A stretch of 64,000 nt of DNA from JAICJR01 sp036494715 (GCA_036494715.1 DASXNY010000076.1:3150-67149), one strand, 5' to 3'; counted from the stretch's first letter, positions 48,792 to 57,823 are shown. Program-made: numbers and translations. Notes: a model not told the origin generated them from the letters alone.

Positions 48792-50375
48792 TCAGGCGGG
48801 GGCCGTGGCCGGCGGCGGCTCGCCCGGCGGCGGGACCTCGGTGTCCTCGACCACACGGCCCAGCTCGTCCATCTCGATCGTGTGAATCGGGCCCTTGAAC
48901 CAGTTCTTGGCGGACACCATCCACCAGATCCAGACCGCCCCGATCACCACCAGGAAGACGAGCGGCGTGTAGTTGGCCGTGTGGTAGTCGAAGTTGCCGT
49001 TCCACGGCACCGCCGTGTCGGTGACGGGCAGGATGAACAGGATCGAGATGAACAGCACCCAGATCATCGCGATGATGTTGAGCGGCTTGTACCAGCGCCC
49101 GAGCGACCAGGGTCCGGGCTTGAAGTCGTCGCCCGCCCGGAAGCGCAGGATGATCGGGAGGATGTAGGCCACGTAGAGCCCGATCGTGGCCACGGACGTG
49201 ACTGCCGCGTAAACGAACAGCGTGTTGCCGCTCCACGCCGGGGCGGCCAGCAGGAAGGCCAGAAACGCGATCAGGATCACCGCGTTCGACGGCACGTGGT
49301 CCTTGTTGAGGCGCGACCACGTCCGGTGCCCCGGCACGGCGCGGTCGCGCGAGAAGGCGAACAGCATCCGCGACGCTGAAGTGATCGCCGACATCCCGCA
49401 GAAGAGCTGGGCGACCACCGCGATGAACAGCAGCAGCTCGGCCCCGGTCTTGCCGAGGGCCTCGGTGAACACCTCGGTGACGGCAAACGAGCCCGCGCCC
49501 GTGACCGCCTTCAGGTCCTTGATCGCGAAGGTCAGCGCCAGTACCAGCACCCACCCGCAGATCGCGGACACGAGTACCGAGTTGATGACTCCCTTTGCGG
49601 CAGTCCTCGACGCGTCGTGCGTCTCCTCAGATAAGTGGGCCGAGGCGTCATAGCCCGTGTACGTGTACTGGGCTTGGAGGAAGCCGAGCATGAAGATGAA
49701 GACGAAGCCCACCCCGGTCAGGCCGGAGTTGTTCACGGTCTTCGTGAATACGAACGAGACGCTCTGGTGGTGGTCCGGGAAGATGATCAGCACCAGCGCG
49801 ATCACCGCGACGCCGACCACGTGCCAGTAGGCCGAGATGTGGTTCAGCACCCCTACCAGCCGCACGTTGAAGATGTTCAGCGTGGCGTGCAGGATCAGGA
49901 TCGCGACGTACACGTACATGATGTGGTGCGTGTCGTTGTTGTAGGAGAAGACGAGGTTGAGCAGCGTGGTGGTGAAGATCGCCGCGCCGTAGTCGATGCC
50001 GGCGGTGATCGCCACCTGGCCGATCAGGTTGAACCAGCCGGTGAACCAGCCCCAGGCCGGGCTGCCGAGCCTCGATGCCCACCAGTAGAGGCCGCCGGCG
50101 GTGGGGAACGCCGACGCGAGCTCCGCCATCGACAGGGCGACGACGATGACGAAGACCGACACGATCGGCCAGCCCCAGGACTGCTGGATCGGCCCGCCGT
50201 AGTTGATGCCGGTGCCATACAGCGTGAGGGCCCCGGACAGAATCGAGATGATCGTGAACGACAAGGCGAAGTTCTGGAAGCCGCTCATCCGGCGGTTGAG
50301 CTCCTGCTTGTAACCGAGCTCGGCCAGACGTTTCTCGTCGTCCGTCATCGGGCGCGCCGAGGCAGTTGCGTCCAC
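48792..50375 (-). CDS. APC-superfamily amino acid/polyamine permease
   Basis: GTG 50375 follows a strong GGAGGAGGAG ribosome site, giving 527 residues. About 12 membrane helices; the first unwound helix is NFALSFTIISILSGALTLYG, then MAELASAFPTAGGLYWWASRL is the conserved second helix and YTGYDASAHLSEETHDASRT a later conserved loop. This pattern fits the BAT1/GABA-type amino acid permease group, which moves amino acids, GABA or polyamines by proton exchange. The 75 bases of frame upstream of 50375 are non-coding. A palindromic operator-like site sits just upstream. Confidence 0.9.
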   Translation of the reverse strand: MDATASARPMTDDEKRLAELGYKQELNRRMSGFQNFALSFTIISILSGALTLYGTGINYGGPIQQSWGWPIVSVFVIVVALSMAELASAFPTAGGLYWWASRLGSPAWGWFTGWFNLIGQVAITAGIDYGAAIFTTTLLNLVFSYNNDTHHIMYVYVAILILHATLNIFNVRLVGVLNHISAYWHVVGVAVIALVLIIFPDHHQSVSFVFTKTVNNSGLTGVGFVFIFMLGFLQAQYTYTGYDASAHLSEETHDASRTAAKGVINSVLVSAICGWVLVLALTFAIKDLKAVTGAGSFAVTEVFTEALGKTGAELLLFIAVVAQLFCGMSAITSASRMLFAFSRDRAVPGHRTWSRLNKDHVPSNAVILIAFLAFLLAAPAWSGNTLFVYAAVTSVATIGLYVAYILPIILRFRAGDDFKPGPWSLGRWYKPLNIIAMIWVLFISILFILPVTDTAVPWNGNFDYHTANYTPLVFLVVIGAVWIWWMVSAKNWFKGPIHTIEMDELGRVVEDTEVPPPGEPPPATAPA

Positions 50376-50408
50376 GTCTCCTCCTCCTTGGTACGTTGAC
50401 CGGACCTT

Positions 50409-50427
50409 TGGTCTGAGGGCCAGACTA
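50409..50427. promoter_or_regulatory. Putative GntR operator at the USP/permease junction
   Basis: TGGTCTG-AGGGC-CAGACTA: two 7-base arms complementary at 6 of 7 positions around a 5-base spacer, overlapping the stop of the USP-like gene and 34 bases before the permease start. An inverted repeat of this size fits an FCD GntR dimer site and suggests an internal promoter for permease, SDR and GS genes. Confidence 0.5.
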
Positions 50428-50802
50428 GACCCGGCCCAAGACGGAGTCAAGCTTGGCGCGGAGGCCTTTCTGAGCAGGGGTTATGAGCACGTCTCCGACC
50501 TGCGCGTGAGCCTTCAGGGCGGCCAGCCCATAGCCGCGCACGACCTCCGACGTGGTACCCGGCGGAAGCAGCGCCACGACCCCGCGCAGCTGAGCGGCCA
50601 CCTGCTCGGCCGCGGCGTCCTCGACCGCTGTGTCCTCGCCGCGGAACTTCCCGCAGGCCGGGTCGACGCCCGGGGCCAGAGCCATCACGTGCAGCGGCAC
50701 CGCAGCCGCGACGGCCTTGTCCTCCGCCATGCGGAGGACGTCCTTCATCCGGTTCGGCGGCCCCACGAGGCACGCGACGATTCGTGCCGGCGCCTCGGTC
50801 AC
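50425..50802 (-). CDS. Universal-stress-protein-like small protein
   Basis: GTG 50802 overlaps the GntR stop (GTGA) and gives 125 residues: APARIVACLVGPPNRMKDVLR, AVAAAVPLHVMALAPG, TTSEVVRGYGLAALKAHAQ and VGDVLITPAQKG. This is the alpha/beta layout of USP domains, though the ATP-binding GxxG(S/T) motif is not clear. It may be a ligand-binding partner of the permease; stand-alone USP genes next to transporters are known. The open frame extends upstream into GntR, but that part is not protein-like. Confidence 0.65.
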   Translation of the reverse strand: MTEAPARIVACLVGPPNRMKDVLRMAEDKAVAAAVPLHVMALAPGVDPACGKFRGEDTAVEDAAAEQVAAQLRGVVALLPPGTTSEVVRGYGLAALKAHAQVGDVLITPAQKGLRAKLDSVLGRV

Positions 50803-51539
50803 GTCTCCGCCGGCAGCAGCCCGATCAGGATGTGCTCGGTGCCCTCGAGGTGCTTGCGCGCCAGCTCGGCGGCGCCGGTGGCGTCGCGTCCGTCGAGCAG
50901 CTCGATCAGCCGGGCGTGCTGGGCGTTCGACTGGGCGAGCACCTCCTCGGGGTGGGCGATGAGCCCGATCAGCTCGCTCATGTCGCCCTGGACCTCGGTC
51001 ATGGCGGCCACCAGGCGGTGCGAGTGAGCGGCCTCCGCGAGAGCGATGTGGAAGCGGATATCCGCGCGCCGGTAGGGCTCGAAGTCCTCGCCGACCGCGC
51101 GCCCGAAGTCCTCCCCGATCGCGTGCATCGACTCCACGTGCTCGCGCATCCGGTCGAGATCCTCCGCCTGGCGGCGTTCGGCGGCGAGCAGCGCGGCGCC
51201 CACCTCGATGGCCACCCGGTAGTCGAGCACGTCGCGGAGCGCCTCGGGGGCGGGCAGCGGGCCGGTGGTGAGCGGCGGGGTCTCGGCCACGAACGTGCCT
51301 CCCCCGCGCCCGCGGGCCGCAACGAGGTGCCCGCTCTGGACGAGCGTGGTGAGGGCCTGGCGCAGCGTCGAGCGCGAGATGTCGAGCTGCTCGGCCAGCT
51401 CGCGCTCCGGCGGCAGCTTGCTGCCGGGAGGGAGCAGGCCGACCTTGATGGCCGTGCCAAGACGCTCGACGGTCTCCTCGAAAGTGGTGGGCGGCTGGAC
51501 GCGCTCGAAGATCGCCTCCACTGCCGCGCTGCGGTCCAT
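50799..51539 (-). CDS. GntR-family regulator, FCD type
   Basis: A 246-residue regulator and first gene of the operon. The winged helix has ELAEQLDISRSTLRQALTTL (recognition helix) and HLVAARGRGGGTFVAE (wing). The C-terminal helical FCD domain (about 90-235) contains DVLDYRVAIEVGAALLAAER and FHIALAEAAHSHRLVAAM with His ligands for a metal. It probably regulates the USP-permease-SDR-GS genes, using the palindrome at 50409 or one near its own start. Only loosely similar to the GntR at 2593. Confidence 0.93.
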   Translation of the reverse strand: MDRSAAVEAIFERVQPPTTFEETVERLGTAIKVGLLPPGSKLPPERELAEQLDISRSTLRQALTTLVQSGHLVAARGRGGGTFVAETPPLTTGPLPAPEALRDVLDYRVAIEVGAALLAAERRQAEDLDRMREHVESMHAIGEDFGRAVGEDFEPYRRADIRFHIALAEAAHSHRLVAAMTEVQGDMSELIGLIAHPEEVLAQSNAQHARLIELLDGRDATGAAELARKHLEGTEHILIGLLPAET

Positions 51540-51675
51540 TCAGCAAAGGTACAGACGACGAGCCATTGGGGCAAGAGACGGCCATTTTCGCGCTATTTGC
51601 GGAGGCTTGAGAAGAAAATCCCGGGCATCGAACAAACGTCCAGAGGGCTCGTGTGGGCTAAGCACGAACCGACGC

Positions 51676-53490
51676 ATGTTCGATGCTCTGAGCATGCCCT
51701 CCGTTCCGTCCAGGCTGGCCGCTGTCTTCGCATGCGTTTTCACGCTTGCGTTGACCTCGCCTGCGCTCGCCGACAAGGACTCCGGCAAGTCCGCGCCGCC
51801 GCCGGTTCCCGGTCTCGCGCCGCCTGGACAGAGCGACTCCTCGGGCGGTAGCCCCGCCTCTACGCCCGCCCCGGAGCAGCAGCCCGCCGTCCAGACCCCC
51901 TCGACGGATGCGGGCGGCACCTACAACTTCACCCAGAAGATGGACAAGGGCAAGGGGTCGAGCGGCTACGCGAACCCCAACCGGAGCACGGGCGGCTCGA
52001 GCCGTTCGGACTCCAGCTACTCGAGCAAGCAGGACAAGAGCAAGGACTCGAGCCCGACCACCACCAGCAGCACCGGCACGGCGTCGAGCCCCTCGAGCAG
52101 CAGCACCAGCGGCGGCGGCAGCTCTGCCACGCCCGTCACCACCTCGCCGGGCACCCCCGCCGGCACGGTGGTGGCCCCGCAGTCGGCAGGCGGCCATCGT
52201 CAGTCCAAGAAGCACGGCCGCCACACCAAGCTGGGCTCCTCCGGGACCACGACATCGCCTCCGTCCGCATCGGTCATCCGGCCGGTGCGCCCGGTGAGCG
52301 TGGCCCCGGTGCACGCTCCGGCCACCGCCCCCAGGCCGGGGCGTCACAAGGAGGGCGGCGATGCGCTGTCGCGGGTCCGCGTCAATGTCGTGACCCGCAC
52401 AGTGCGTGACATCGTCCAGGTTCTGCCGGGCGCGGTGAAGGCCGCGATCGGGGCGATGGCGGCGCTCCTCCTCGCGGCCATCGCCGCCTGGACCATGGCG
52501 AGCATCCGTGCCCGCCGCCTGCGCCGCCAGCGCGGCCTGCTCACCGAGGAGGTCGGCCTGCTCCAGACCGCCCTGCTGCCCGAGGTGCCCGCCCAGATCG
52601 GCCCGCTGGCCGCCTCCGTGGCCTATCGCCCCGCCGACGGCCCGGGCGCCGGCGGCGACTTCTACGACGTCTTCCAGCTCGAGAGCGGCAACATCGGCCT
52701 CGTGCTCGGCGACGTGGCCGGACACGGCCGCGGCGCGCTCGAGCGCACGGCGCTGCTGCGCTACACCCTGCGCGCCTACCTCGAGACCGGCCTCGAGCCG
52801 CGCATCGCCATCCGCCTCGCCGGCGAGACGCTCGACCACAACCTCGGCACCGGCTTCGCCACCGCCGCCGTGGCCGTCTACAACCCCGCTGCCGGCACGC
52901 TCACCTTCTCCTGCGCCGGCCATCCGCCGCCCATCCTGCTCGGCCCGCCGGAGCACGAGCCCGTGATTGCCTGCTCCGCCCCGCCGATCGGAGTGGGCGA
53001 GCGCACCGGCATGCGCCAGACCACGGTCTCCCTGCCAGCCGGTTCGGTCGCCTGCTTCTTCACCGACGGACTCGCCGAGGCGCGCGTGAACGGCGAGCTG
53101 TTCGGCCGCGAGCGCCTGGCCGACCTGATCGACCTGGACGGCCAGCCCGACGCCGCCGGCCTGCTCGAGAGCATCCGCGCCGAGGCCGACCACATGCCCG
53201 ACGACATGGCCGCCTGCATCCTGCGCCCCGTCGACGCCCAGGCCGTCGCGCCGAGCGGTCCGCGGGAGCGGACCGAGGAGCTCGAGCTGCGCGAGGGCGG
53301 CGAGCGCGACCTGCGCCACTTCCTCGCCGCCTGCGGCATCCCGGCCGTCGAGGTCGGCGACCTGGTGCGCAGCGCCGACGCCCGCGCCGCGGACTACGGC
53401 GGAGCGATCGTGCGCGTCAGGATCGTCGACGGCGAGCATCCGCACGTGTCGCTCGTGCTGCCGCTCATCGAGGCGCTGGCCACCGTCTAG
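51676..53490 (+). CDS. Membrane PP2C/SpoIIE phosphatase with extracellular linker
   Basis: A 604-residue protein: signal-like helix (RLAAVFACVFTLALTSPALA), a disordered Ser/Thr/Pro/Gly extracellular stretch (about 30-230), one membrane helix (AAIGAMAALLLAAIAAWTMA), and a cytosolic RsbU/SpoIIE PP2C domain with AYRPADGPGAGGDFYDVF, VLGDVAGHGRGA, SCAGHPPPILLG and FTDGLAEARVNG. The metal-binding Asp residues (GGDFYD, GDVAGHG, TDGL) are present. A C-terminal extension of about 70 residues follows. It should dephosphorylate an anti-anti-sigma factor in response to an outside or membrane signal. Start could be ATG 51676 or ATG 51694; neither has a clear ribosome site. Confidence 0.88.
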   Translation: MFDALSMPSVPSRLAAVFACVFTLALTSPALADKDSGKSAPPPVPGLAPPGQSDSSGGSPASTPAPEQQPAVQTPSTDAGGTYNFTQKMDKGKGSSGYANPNRSTGGSSRSDSSYSSKQDKSKDSSPTTTSSTGTASSPSSSSTSGGGSSATPVTTSPGTPAGTVVAPQSAGGHRQSKKHGRHTKLGSSGTTTSPPSASVIRPVRPVSVAPVHAPATAPRPGRHKEGGDALSRVRVNVVTRTVRDIVQVLPGAVKAAIGAMAALLLAAIAAWTMASIRARRLRRQRGLLTEEVGLLQTALLPEVPAQIGPLAASVAYRPADGPGAGGDFYDVFQLESGNIGLVLGDVAGHGRGALERTALLRYTLRAYLETGLEPRIAIRLAGETLDHNLGTGFATAAVAVYNPAAGTLTFSCAGHPPPILLGPPEHEPVIACSAPPIGVGERTGMRQTTVSLPAGSVACFFTDGLAEARVNGELFGRERLADLIDLDGQPDAAGLLESIRAEADHMPDDMAACILRPVDAQAVAPSGPRERTEELELREGGERDLRHFLAACGIPAVEVGDLVRSADARAADYGGAIVRVRIVDGEHPHVSLVLPLIEALATV

Positions 53491-53493
53491 CCG

Positions 53494-56067
53494 TCAGCGC
53501 CGCCTCAGCTTGAACGTCCGGCGGCTGGTGTTGGTCAAACCCCCCGCCTTGGCGGTCACGGTGAGCTTGACGTTCTTTACTCGCCCCGCCGCGACAAGCC
53601 GCTTGCCGGCCCTGCTGAGCTTCAGCCTCAGCTTGGCCTTGCCCGCGCGTAGCGTCTTCTTCAGGCTGCCCAGCACGACCGTCCGCGCTGCCGCTGCCCG
53701 CGCCACCGACGCCGTGAGCTTGGCCGTGAGCCGCGTGCCCGCGCTCGCCACGGTCAGCGTGATCGGCAGGCCCGAGCGCAGCAGGCCGGGGACGCTGAGG
53801 CGGCTCGGCAGCGTGAGGGCGCCGACCGCGTCGACCGTGTAGGCGAGCGTCCCGCTCGAGCTCAGGCCCGCGTCGTTGACCGCCTTGGCGGTGAGCGTGT
53901 GCCTGCCCGCCGCGCCCGAGTAGCCGGCGACAGTGCAGGCGTCGACGCCCGAGCCCGGGTCGCTGGCCGTGCAGCTCAGGGCTGTGCTTCGCGGCAGCTT
54001 GCCCGGCGCGTAGTGCTTGGCGGCGATTCCTTTGAGGGCCGGGGCGCTCGGCGCCGACTGATCGTGCTTGATCGTGACCGTGCTCGACGAAGTGCCGCCC
54101 GCGCTGGTGGCGCTGCAGGTGAACTTCGCGGTGCCCTCTCCCGGCACCACGGTGGGACCGCCGCAGCCGCTCTGGTCCACCACAGGCGACTGCGCGTCGG
54201 CCGCGCCGAAGTTCACACTCACGGGCGACGTGTACCAGCCGTTGGCTCCCGTCGGGCTCGCGGGGCTCACGATCTGCGTGATCGCGGGCGGGCTCGTGTC
54301 GAGCGCCTGCGCCATCGCGCTGTCGGCCTGCACGAAGCCATAGCCGCAGTCGAGGTCCGGCACCCCGGCGCTGGCCGTGCAGTCGATGTTGTTCGCCGCG
54401 TTCTGGAGGATCGCGTAGACCTCGTCGACCGGCATCGCAGGGTTGGCGGAACGCAGCAGCGTGGCCACGCCGGCGACGCTGGGCGTGGCGGCGCTCGTGC
54501 CGAAGAAGGGCGCGAAGCCAGGCACGCTCGTGCTCACCCCGTCCGCCCCGTCGACGTTCGGCTTCTGGCGCACGTCCGGCGTGGCGAGCCTCCCGCCCGC
54601 GGCGTTGAAGAGGCGGGTCACCGGTCCGCGCGAGCTGAAGTCCTCGGGCGTTGCCGGCGTAGAGAAGTCGGACGCCGCCACCGCCATCGAGCCGCGCGCC
54701 GAGGCGGCGTCGGGATCGATCGTGTCCGAGTTGGTCGGGTGTTCGGCGATCGTGAACGTCGGCGTGTCGCCGCCGACGATGTACTTCATGAACGGGTTGC
54801 GAGTGCCGGCCACACGCCGGACGGCGATGCCGATCGTCGTCGACGGGTTCACCACGCTCACCTCCCCGAGCTCCTCCGGAATGCCCGTGGCGATGTTGTC
54901 CGTGTCGAACGTCTCGAAGTAGGAGCCGTTGACGTAGACATCGAGCGCCAGATCGGTGCTGGCCGCGCCGAACGGCTCGTCCCACTGCAGCGCGATGAAG
55001 AAGGCGGAGGAGCCGAATGTGCCGATCGTCTGGACGGCGTCGGCGCCGCCGAAGTCGTTGGTGCTCGGCGAGACTGCGCGCGGGTCCGCCAGCGGGGCGT
55101 ATGTGCCCTCCCAGCTCTGGCGCGCGCGGTTGCCGGCCGAGGCGAAGTACGCAACCCCTGCCGCTTTGGCGGCGTCGACGGCTTGCGCGACCGTCCCGTC
55201 CTGGAAGTCCGGCTCGCTGGGGTCGAAGGTGTCGTCGGCGATCACCTTCACCCCCTGGGCCACGAGATTCTGAATCGACTGCGCCTTCACGAGCGCCCCT
55301 TCGGTGCCCGTCGAGAAGTACATGTCGGTGACGCCCGGCGCCTCGTCGTAGACGATCTCGGCCATCGCGCGACCCTCGTCCAAGCCGCTGGGGTCGTCCT
55401 CCAGGGACACCACGTGGGCCGGCAGATCGCCCGTGGCCTGCGAGTCCGCGATCCCGCCCGCGAACAGGTTGATCGAGTCCGAGATCACGCCAACCGGGAC
55501 GCCGGTACCGGTCGGGCCGAGCGCGCGCGCCTGCGGGCCGCGGTGGGCGGCGTCGCCCTCCGACGTCACGCTGCCCGCGTCGGTGTAGCCGTAGGCGGCG
55601 AGGACGGCGCGCGTCGAGGCGAGCGCGGCGACATCCGTGAGCTCCGCCACCGGCAGCATCCCCTCCACCGCCGGCTCCTTGCCGAGGCGCCCGACGGCGC
55701 GCACCTGCATCCCCAGCGCGCGCAGACGGCCCGCCGCGCCGCCGGCGTCGCCGTCCACGTAGACGTCCACCGAAACACTGCCGCCTGCGACCGTCACGCC
55801 CTCGTCGCTCGCCGCCGCCGCCACGCTGCGGCCATCGAGCCGCGCCGTGGCGAGGTCCTGCAGGTGGCCGTCGAGCTTGCGCAGGTAGGCGTACCGCGCG
55901 GAGGCCGCGCTGCCCGCGTCTCCGCCGAGGACGTCGACCAGTCCGCGCAGAGAGGGCGACGCGGCGCCGACCGCGTAGGCGCGCGGCGGGACCGGGGCGG
56001 CGTTCGCGCTACTCACGAGCGCCAGTGACACCAGCGGCACGGTCCAGGCGGGGGACAAGCGTCTCAA
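53494..56067 (-). CDS. Secreted S8 subtilase-like protein with Glu in place of catalytic His
   Basis: An 857-residue secreted protein (signal peptide RLSPAWTVPLVSLALVSSANA; TTG start at 56067 with AAAGG upstream). A pro-region precedes a subtilase-like domain with Asp197 (GVISDSINLF), DEGRAMAEIVYDEAPG where subtilases have HGTHVAGI (Glu231 at the His position), Asn313 (SAGN) and Ser525 (FFGTSAATPSVAG). An embedded beta domain is at about 335-450, and C-terminal Ig-like domains follow (SPTGANGWYTSPVSVNFG; SAGGTSSSTVTIKHDQSA). The E-D-S set resembles sedolisins. Either acid-type proteolysis or a changed, possibly non-proteolytic, function is possible. Confidence 0.8.
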   Translation of the reverse strand: MRRLSPAWTVPLVSLALVSSANAAPVPPRAYAVGAASPSLRGLVDVLGGDAGSAASARYAYLRKLDGHLQDLATARLDGRSVAAAASDEGVTVAGGSVSVDVYVDGDAGGAAGRLRALGMQVRAVGRLGKEPAVEGMLPVAELTDVAALASTRAVLAAYGYTDAGSVTSEGDAAHRGPQARALGPTGTGVPVGVISDSINLFAGGIADSQATGDLPAHVVSLEDDPSGLDEGRAMAEIVYDEAPGVTDMYFSTGTEGALVKAQSIQNLVAQGVKVIADDTFDPSEPDFQDGTVAQAVDAAKAAGVAYFASAGNRARQSWEGTYAPLADPRAVSPSTNDFGGADAVQTIGTFGSSAFFIALQWDEPFGAASTDLALDVYVNGSYFETFDTDNIATGIPEELGEVSVVNPSTTIGIAVRRVAGTRNPFMKYIVGGDTPTFTIAEHPTNSDTIDPDAASARGSMAVAASDFSTPATPEDFSSRGPVTRLFNAAGGRLATPDVRQKPNVDGADGVSTSVPGFAPFFGTSAATPSVAGVATLLRSANPAMPVDEVYAILQNAANNIDCTASAGVPDLDCGYGFVQADSAMAQALDTSPPAITQIVSPASPTGANGWYTSPVSVNFGAADAQSPVVDQSGCGGPTVVPGEGTAKFTCSATSAGGTSSSTVTIKHDQSAPSAPALKGIAAKHYAPGKLPRSTALSCTASDPGSGVDACTVAGYSGAAGRHTLTAKAVNDAGLSSSGTLAYTVDAVGALTLPSRLSVPGLLRSGLPITLTVASAGTRLTAKLTASVARAAAARTVVLGSLKKTLRAGKAKLRLKLSRAGKRLVAAGRVKNVKLTVTAKAGGLTNTSRRTFKLRRR

Positions 56068-56171
56068 CGGACACCTTTCTCGGCGACCCCGCCCTTCGGG
56101 ACCTTACCCGGACTGGTGGGGATCACCGAGGTGCCCTGCCCAGCGCGACCACGAGGTAGTTTCCGGCAGCC

Positions 56172-56558
56172 GTGTCCACTGTTGGGGTCAACCACGTCAG
56201 CGTGAATGCGCGCGACTTGCGGGAGTCGGTGAACTTCTATGTCGAGTTGCTCGGCGCAGAGCCGATGCCTTCGCCCAACTTCGGAGTCCCCGTCCAATGG
56301 CTCGCCGTTGGGGGCACGCAGCTGCACCTGTTCGAGCGAGACGTGCAGCCGCCGAGTCACCACCACTTCGCCGTGACCGTGGAGCTCCCGGGAGACGTGG
56401 TGCAGCTCTACCTGCGGGATCCGGCGGGGAATCTCCTCGAGCTCGACCAGGCCGGTGCCGACCGGCTGCCGGACGACATGCGCGCGGCGCTGAAGGGCAT
56501 CTGGGAGATCAGTCCGCAGAGCGAAGAGAACATGCGCGGGCGACTATTCGTCCCATAG
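56172..56558 (+). CDS. VOC-superfamily protein
   Basis: A 128-residue one-domain VOC protein from GTG 56172: VNHVSVNARDLRESVNFYVE at the first strand and helix, GTQLHLFERD with His at the metal position, HHHFAVTVELPGDVVQLYLRD in the second module and NLLELDQAG with Glu. Similar proteins are fosfomycin/bleomycin-type resistance enzymes or dioxygenases, but family breadth forbids a call. Its stop directly precedes the tRNA-Ser gene on the other strand. Confidence 0.82.
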   Translation: MSTVGVNHVSVNARDLRESVNFYVELLGAEPMPSPNFGVPVQWLAVGGTQLHLFERDVQPPSHHHFAVTVELPGDVVQLYLRDPAGNLLELDQAGADRLPDDMRAALKGIWEISPQSEENMRGRLFVP

Positions 56559-56648
56559 CGGAGAGGGAGGGATTCGAACCCTCGAGGCAGGTCAACCCCG
56601 CCCACGCGATTTCCAGTCGCGCTCCTTAAGCCACTCGGACACCTCTCC
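56559..56648 (-). tRNA. tRNA-Ser, anticodon GGA
   Basis: On the minus strand a 90-nt cloverleaf is readable: acceptor GGAGAGG with CCTCTCC, D-arm TGTCCGAGTGGCTTAAGGA, anticodon loop CTGGAAA (anticodon GGA), a long type II variable arm typical of tRNA-Ser, and T-arm GAGGGTTCGAATCCCTC. The discriminator base is G and CCA is not encoded. It reads the serine codons UCC and UCU. Confidence 0.93.
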
Positions 56649-56677
56649 GAAGCGGATAAAGGGTAGCCGCCGCGGGC

Positions 56678-57253
56678 TCAGAGCCCGAGCTCGCGCACGC
56701 CGGACTCGTCCCAGCCCAGGTGGTGGGCCAGCTCGTGGAGCAGCACCCGCTCGACCTGCGCGGCGAGCACGTCCGGGTCGTAGCCGAAGTCGCGCTCGAG
56801 AGTGTCCTGGTAGATGACGATGCGGTCCTCGTAGTGGCCGCGGGCGACCGTGTCGCCGAAGTAGTGGCCGTAGGCGCGGGCCTCGGCGCCGCGCTGCGAG
56901 ACCACGACCGGCGTGTGCTCGAGCAGCGCCTGGAAGTCGGGCGGCAGGCGATCGATCGCGTCCGCGACGAGGCGCTCGAAGTCGCCGGCGTCGCGGGCGA
57001 GCGCGGGCTCGCGCGCGAGCTCCTCGCTGCGCCGCACGAGCCGCTCGAACTCCTCCTCGCTCATGCCGTCGCGGCCGGCGAGCGCAACCGTGCCCCAGGC
57101 CACGATCAGCAGGAACGCGAGCGCCGCGACTACCAGCGTGGCGAGGCCGCCCGCACCGGACAGCGACGGCGGGTGCAGGAACATCAGCAGCACGCCGACG
57201 GTGAAGGCCGCAATCGCGGCGGCGCGCAGAGCCGGACGCAGGTCGTCGTTCAT
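56678..57253 (-). CDS. Membrane-anchored zincin metallopeptidase (minimal type)
   Basis: A 191-residue protein with two N-terminal membrane helices (AAIAAFTVGVLLMFLHP; LATLVVAALAFLLIVAWG), a helical linker, then a short zincin domain ending in RVLLHELAHHLGWDESGVRELG. HELAHH gives the zinc-binding HExxH and WDE supplies the third ligand region, as in the Zincin_1/DUF1025 family. Expected to be a small membrane protease or non-peptidase metal protein. Divergent from the BON-domain gene. Confidence 0.82.
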   Translation of the reverse strand: MNDDLRPALRAAAIAAFTVGVLLMFLHPPSLSGAGGLATLVVAALAFLLIVAWGTVALAGRDGMSEEEFERLVRRSEELAREPALARDAGDFERLVADAIDRLPPDFQALLEHTPVVVSQRGAEARAYGHYFGDTVARGHYEDRIVIYQDTLERDFGYDPDVLAAQVERVLLHELAHHLGWDESGVRELGL

Positions 57254-57324
57254 CTCCTGACAAGCGTACGACCGCCGTCTCCGGGTATGCGAAACCCAGG
57301 ACTCACGAGCCAGGGGGTAGAGAC

Positions 57325-57786
57325 ATGTCCAAAGTCAGCAAGGCCGGCCTGACGACGCTCGCCGGTGCGACCGGCGCCGCGGCCGCCTACATGTTCGATC
57401 CGGAGAAGGGCCACTCGCGGCGCGTGCAGGCACGCGACCAGCTGTTGTCCCGGGCGCGGCACGCGCGGCGCGACCTCGACAAGCGCACCCGCTACGCGAC
57501 GGGAACGGCCAGCGGGCGCTTCAAGCGCCTCGCGCACAGCGGCGAGCACCAGCCGTTGCCGAACGAGGCCGCGCTCGCGGCAAAGGTCGAGAGCGTGATC
57601 TTCCGCCCCGAGGACGCCCCCAAGGGGCGGGTGAGCGTGAACGTCGAGGACCACATCGTGGTGCTGCGCGGCGAGGTCGAGCAGCAGGAGCAGATCGACA
57701 CGCTGGTGCGCACGGCCGAGCACGTCGACGGCGTCGACGCTGTGCGCAACCTGATGCACCTGCCAGGCGAGCCGGTGCCGAGCTAG
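57325..57786 (+). CDS. BON-domain protein
   Basis: A 153-residue protein with a short N-terminal hydrophobic stretch (AGLTTLAGATGAAAAYMFDP) and a C-terminal BON domain (about 80-150; VESVIFRPEDAPKGRVSVNV, VLRGEVEQQEQIDTLVRTAE, DGVDAVRNLMHLPG). BON domains bind phospholipid or help envelope stress tolerance. The N-terminus (EKGHSRRVQARDQL) matches the start of actinobacterial YtxH/BON proteins. Monocistronic. Confidence 0.82.
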   Translation: MSKVSKAGLTTLAGATGAAAAYMFDPEKGHSRRVQARDQLLSRARHARRDLDKRTRYATGTASGRFKRLAHSGEHQPLPNEAALAAKVESVIFRPEDAPKGRVSVNVEDHIVVLRGEVEQQEQIDTLVRTAEHVDGVDAVRNLMHLPGEPVPS

Positions 57787-57823
57787 TGGCCTGAACCGGT
57801 AGCGCGGGTATGTTCGGGCTCGT

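Noticed and set aside
53899..56028. Plus-strand frame of 709 codons opposite the subtilase-like gene
   Set aside because: Arg-rich low-complexity translation; the minus strand has a signal peptide and Ser/Asp/Asn motifs.
57250..57759. Minus-strand 169-codon frame opposite the BON-domain gene
   Set aside because: The BON domain on the plus strand is clear; the opposite frame shows no motif.
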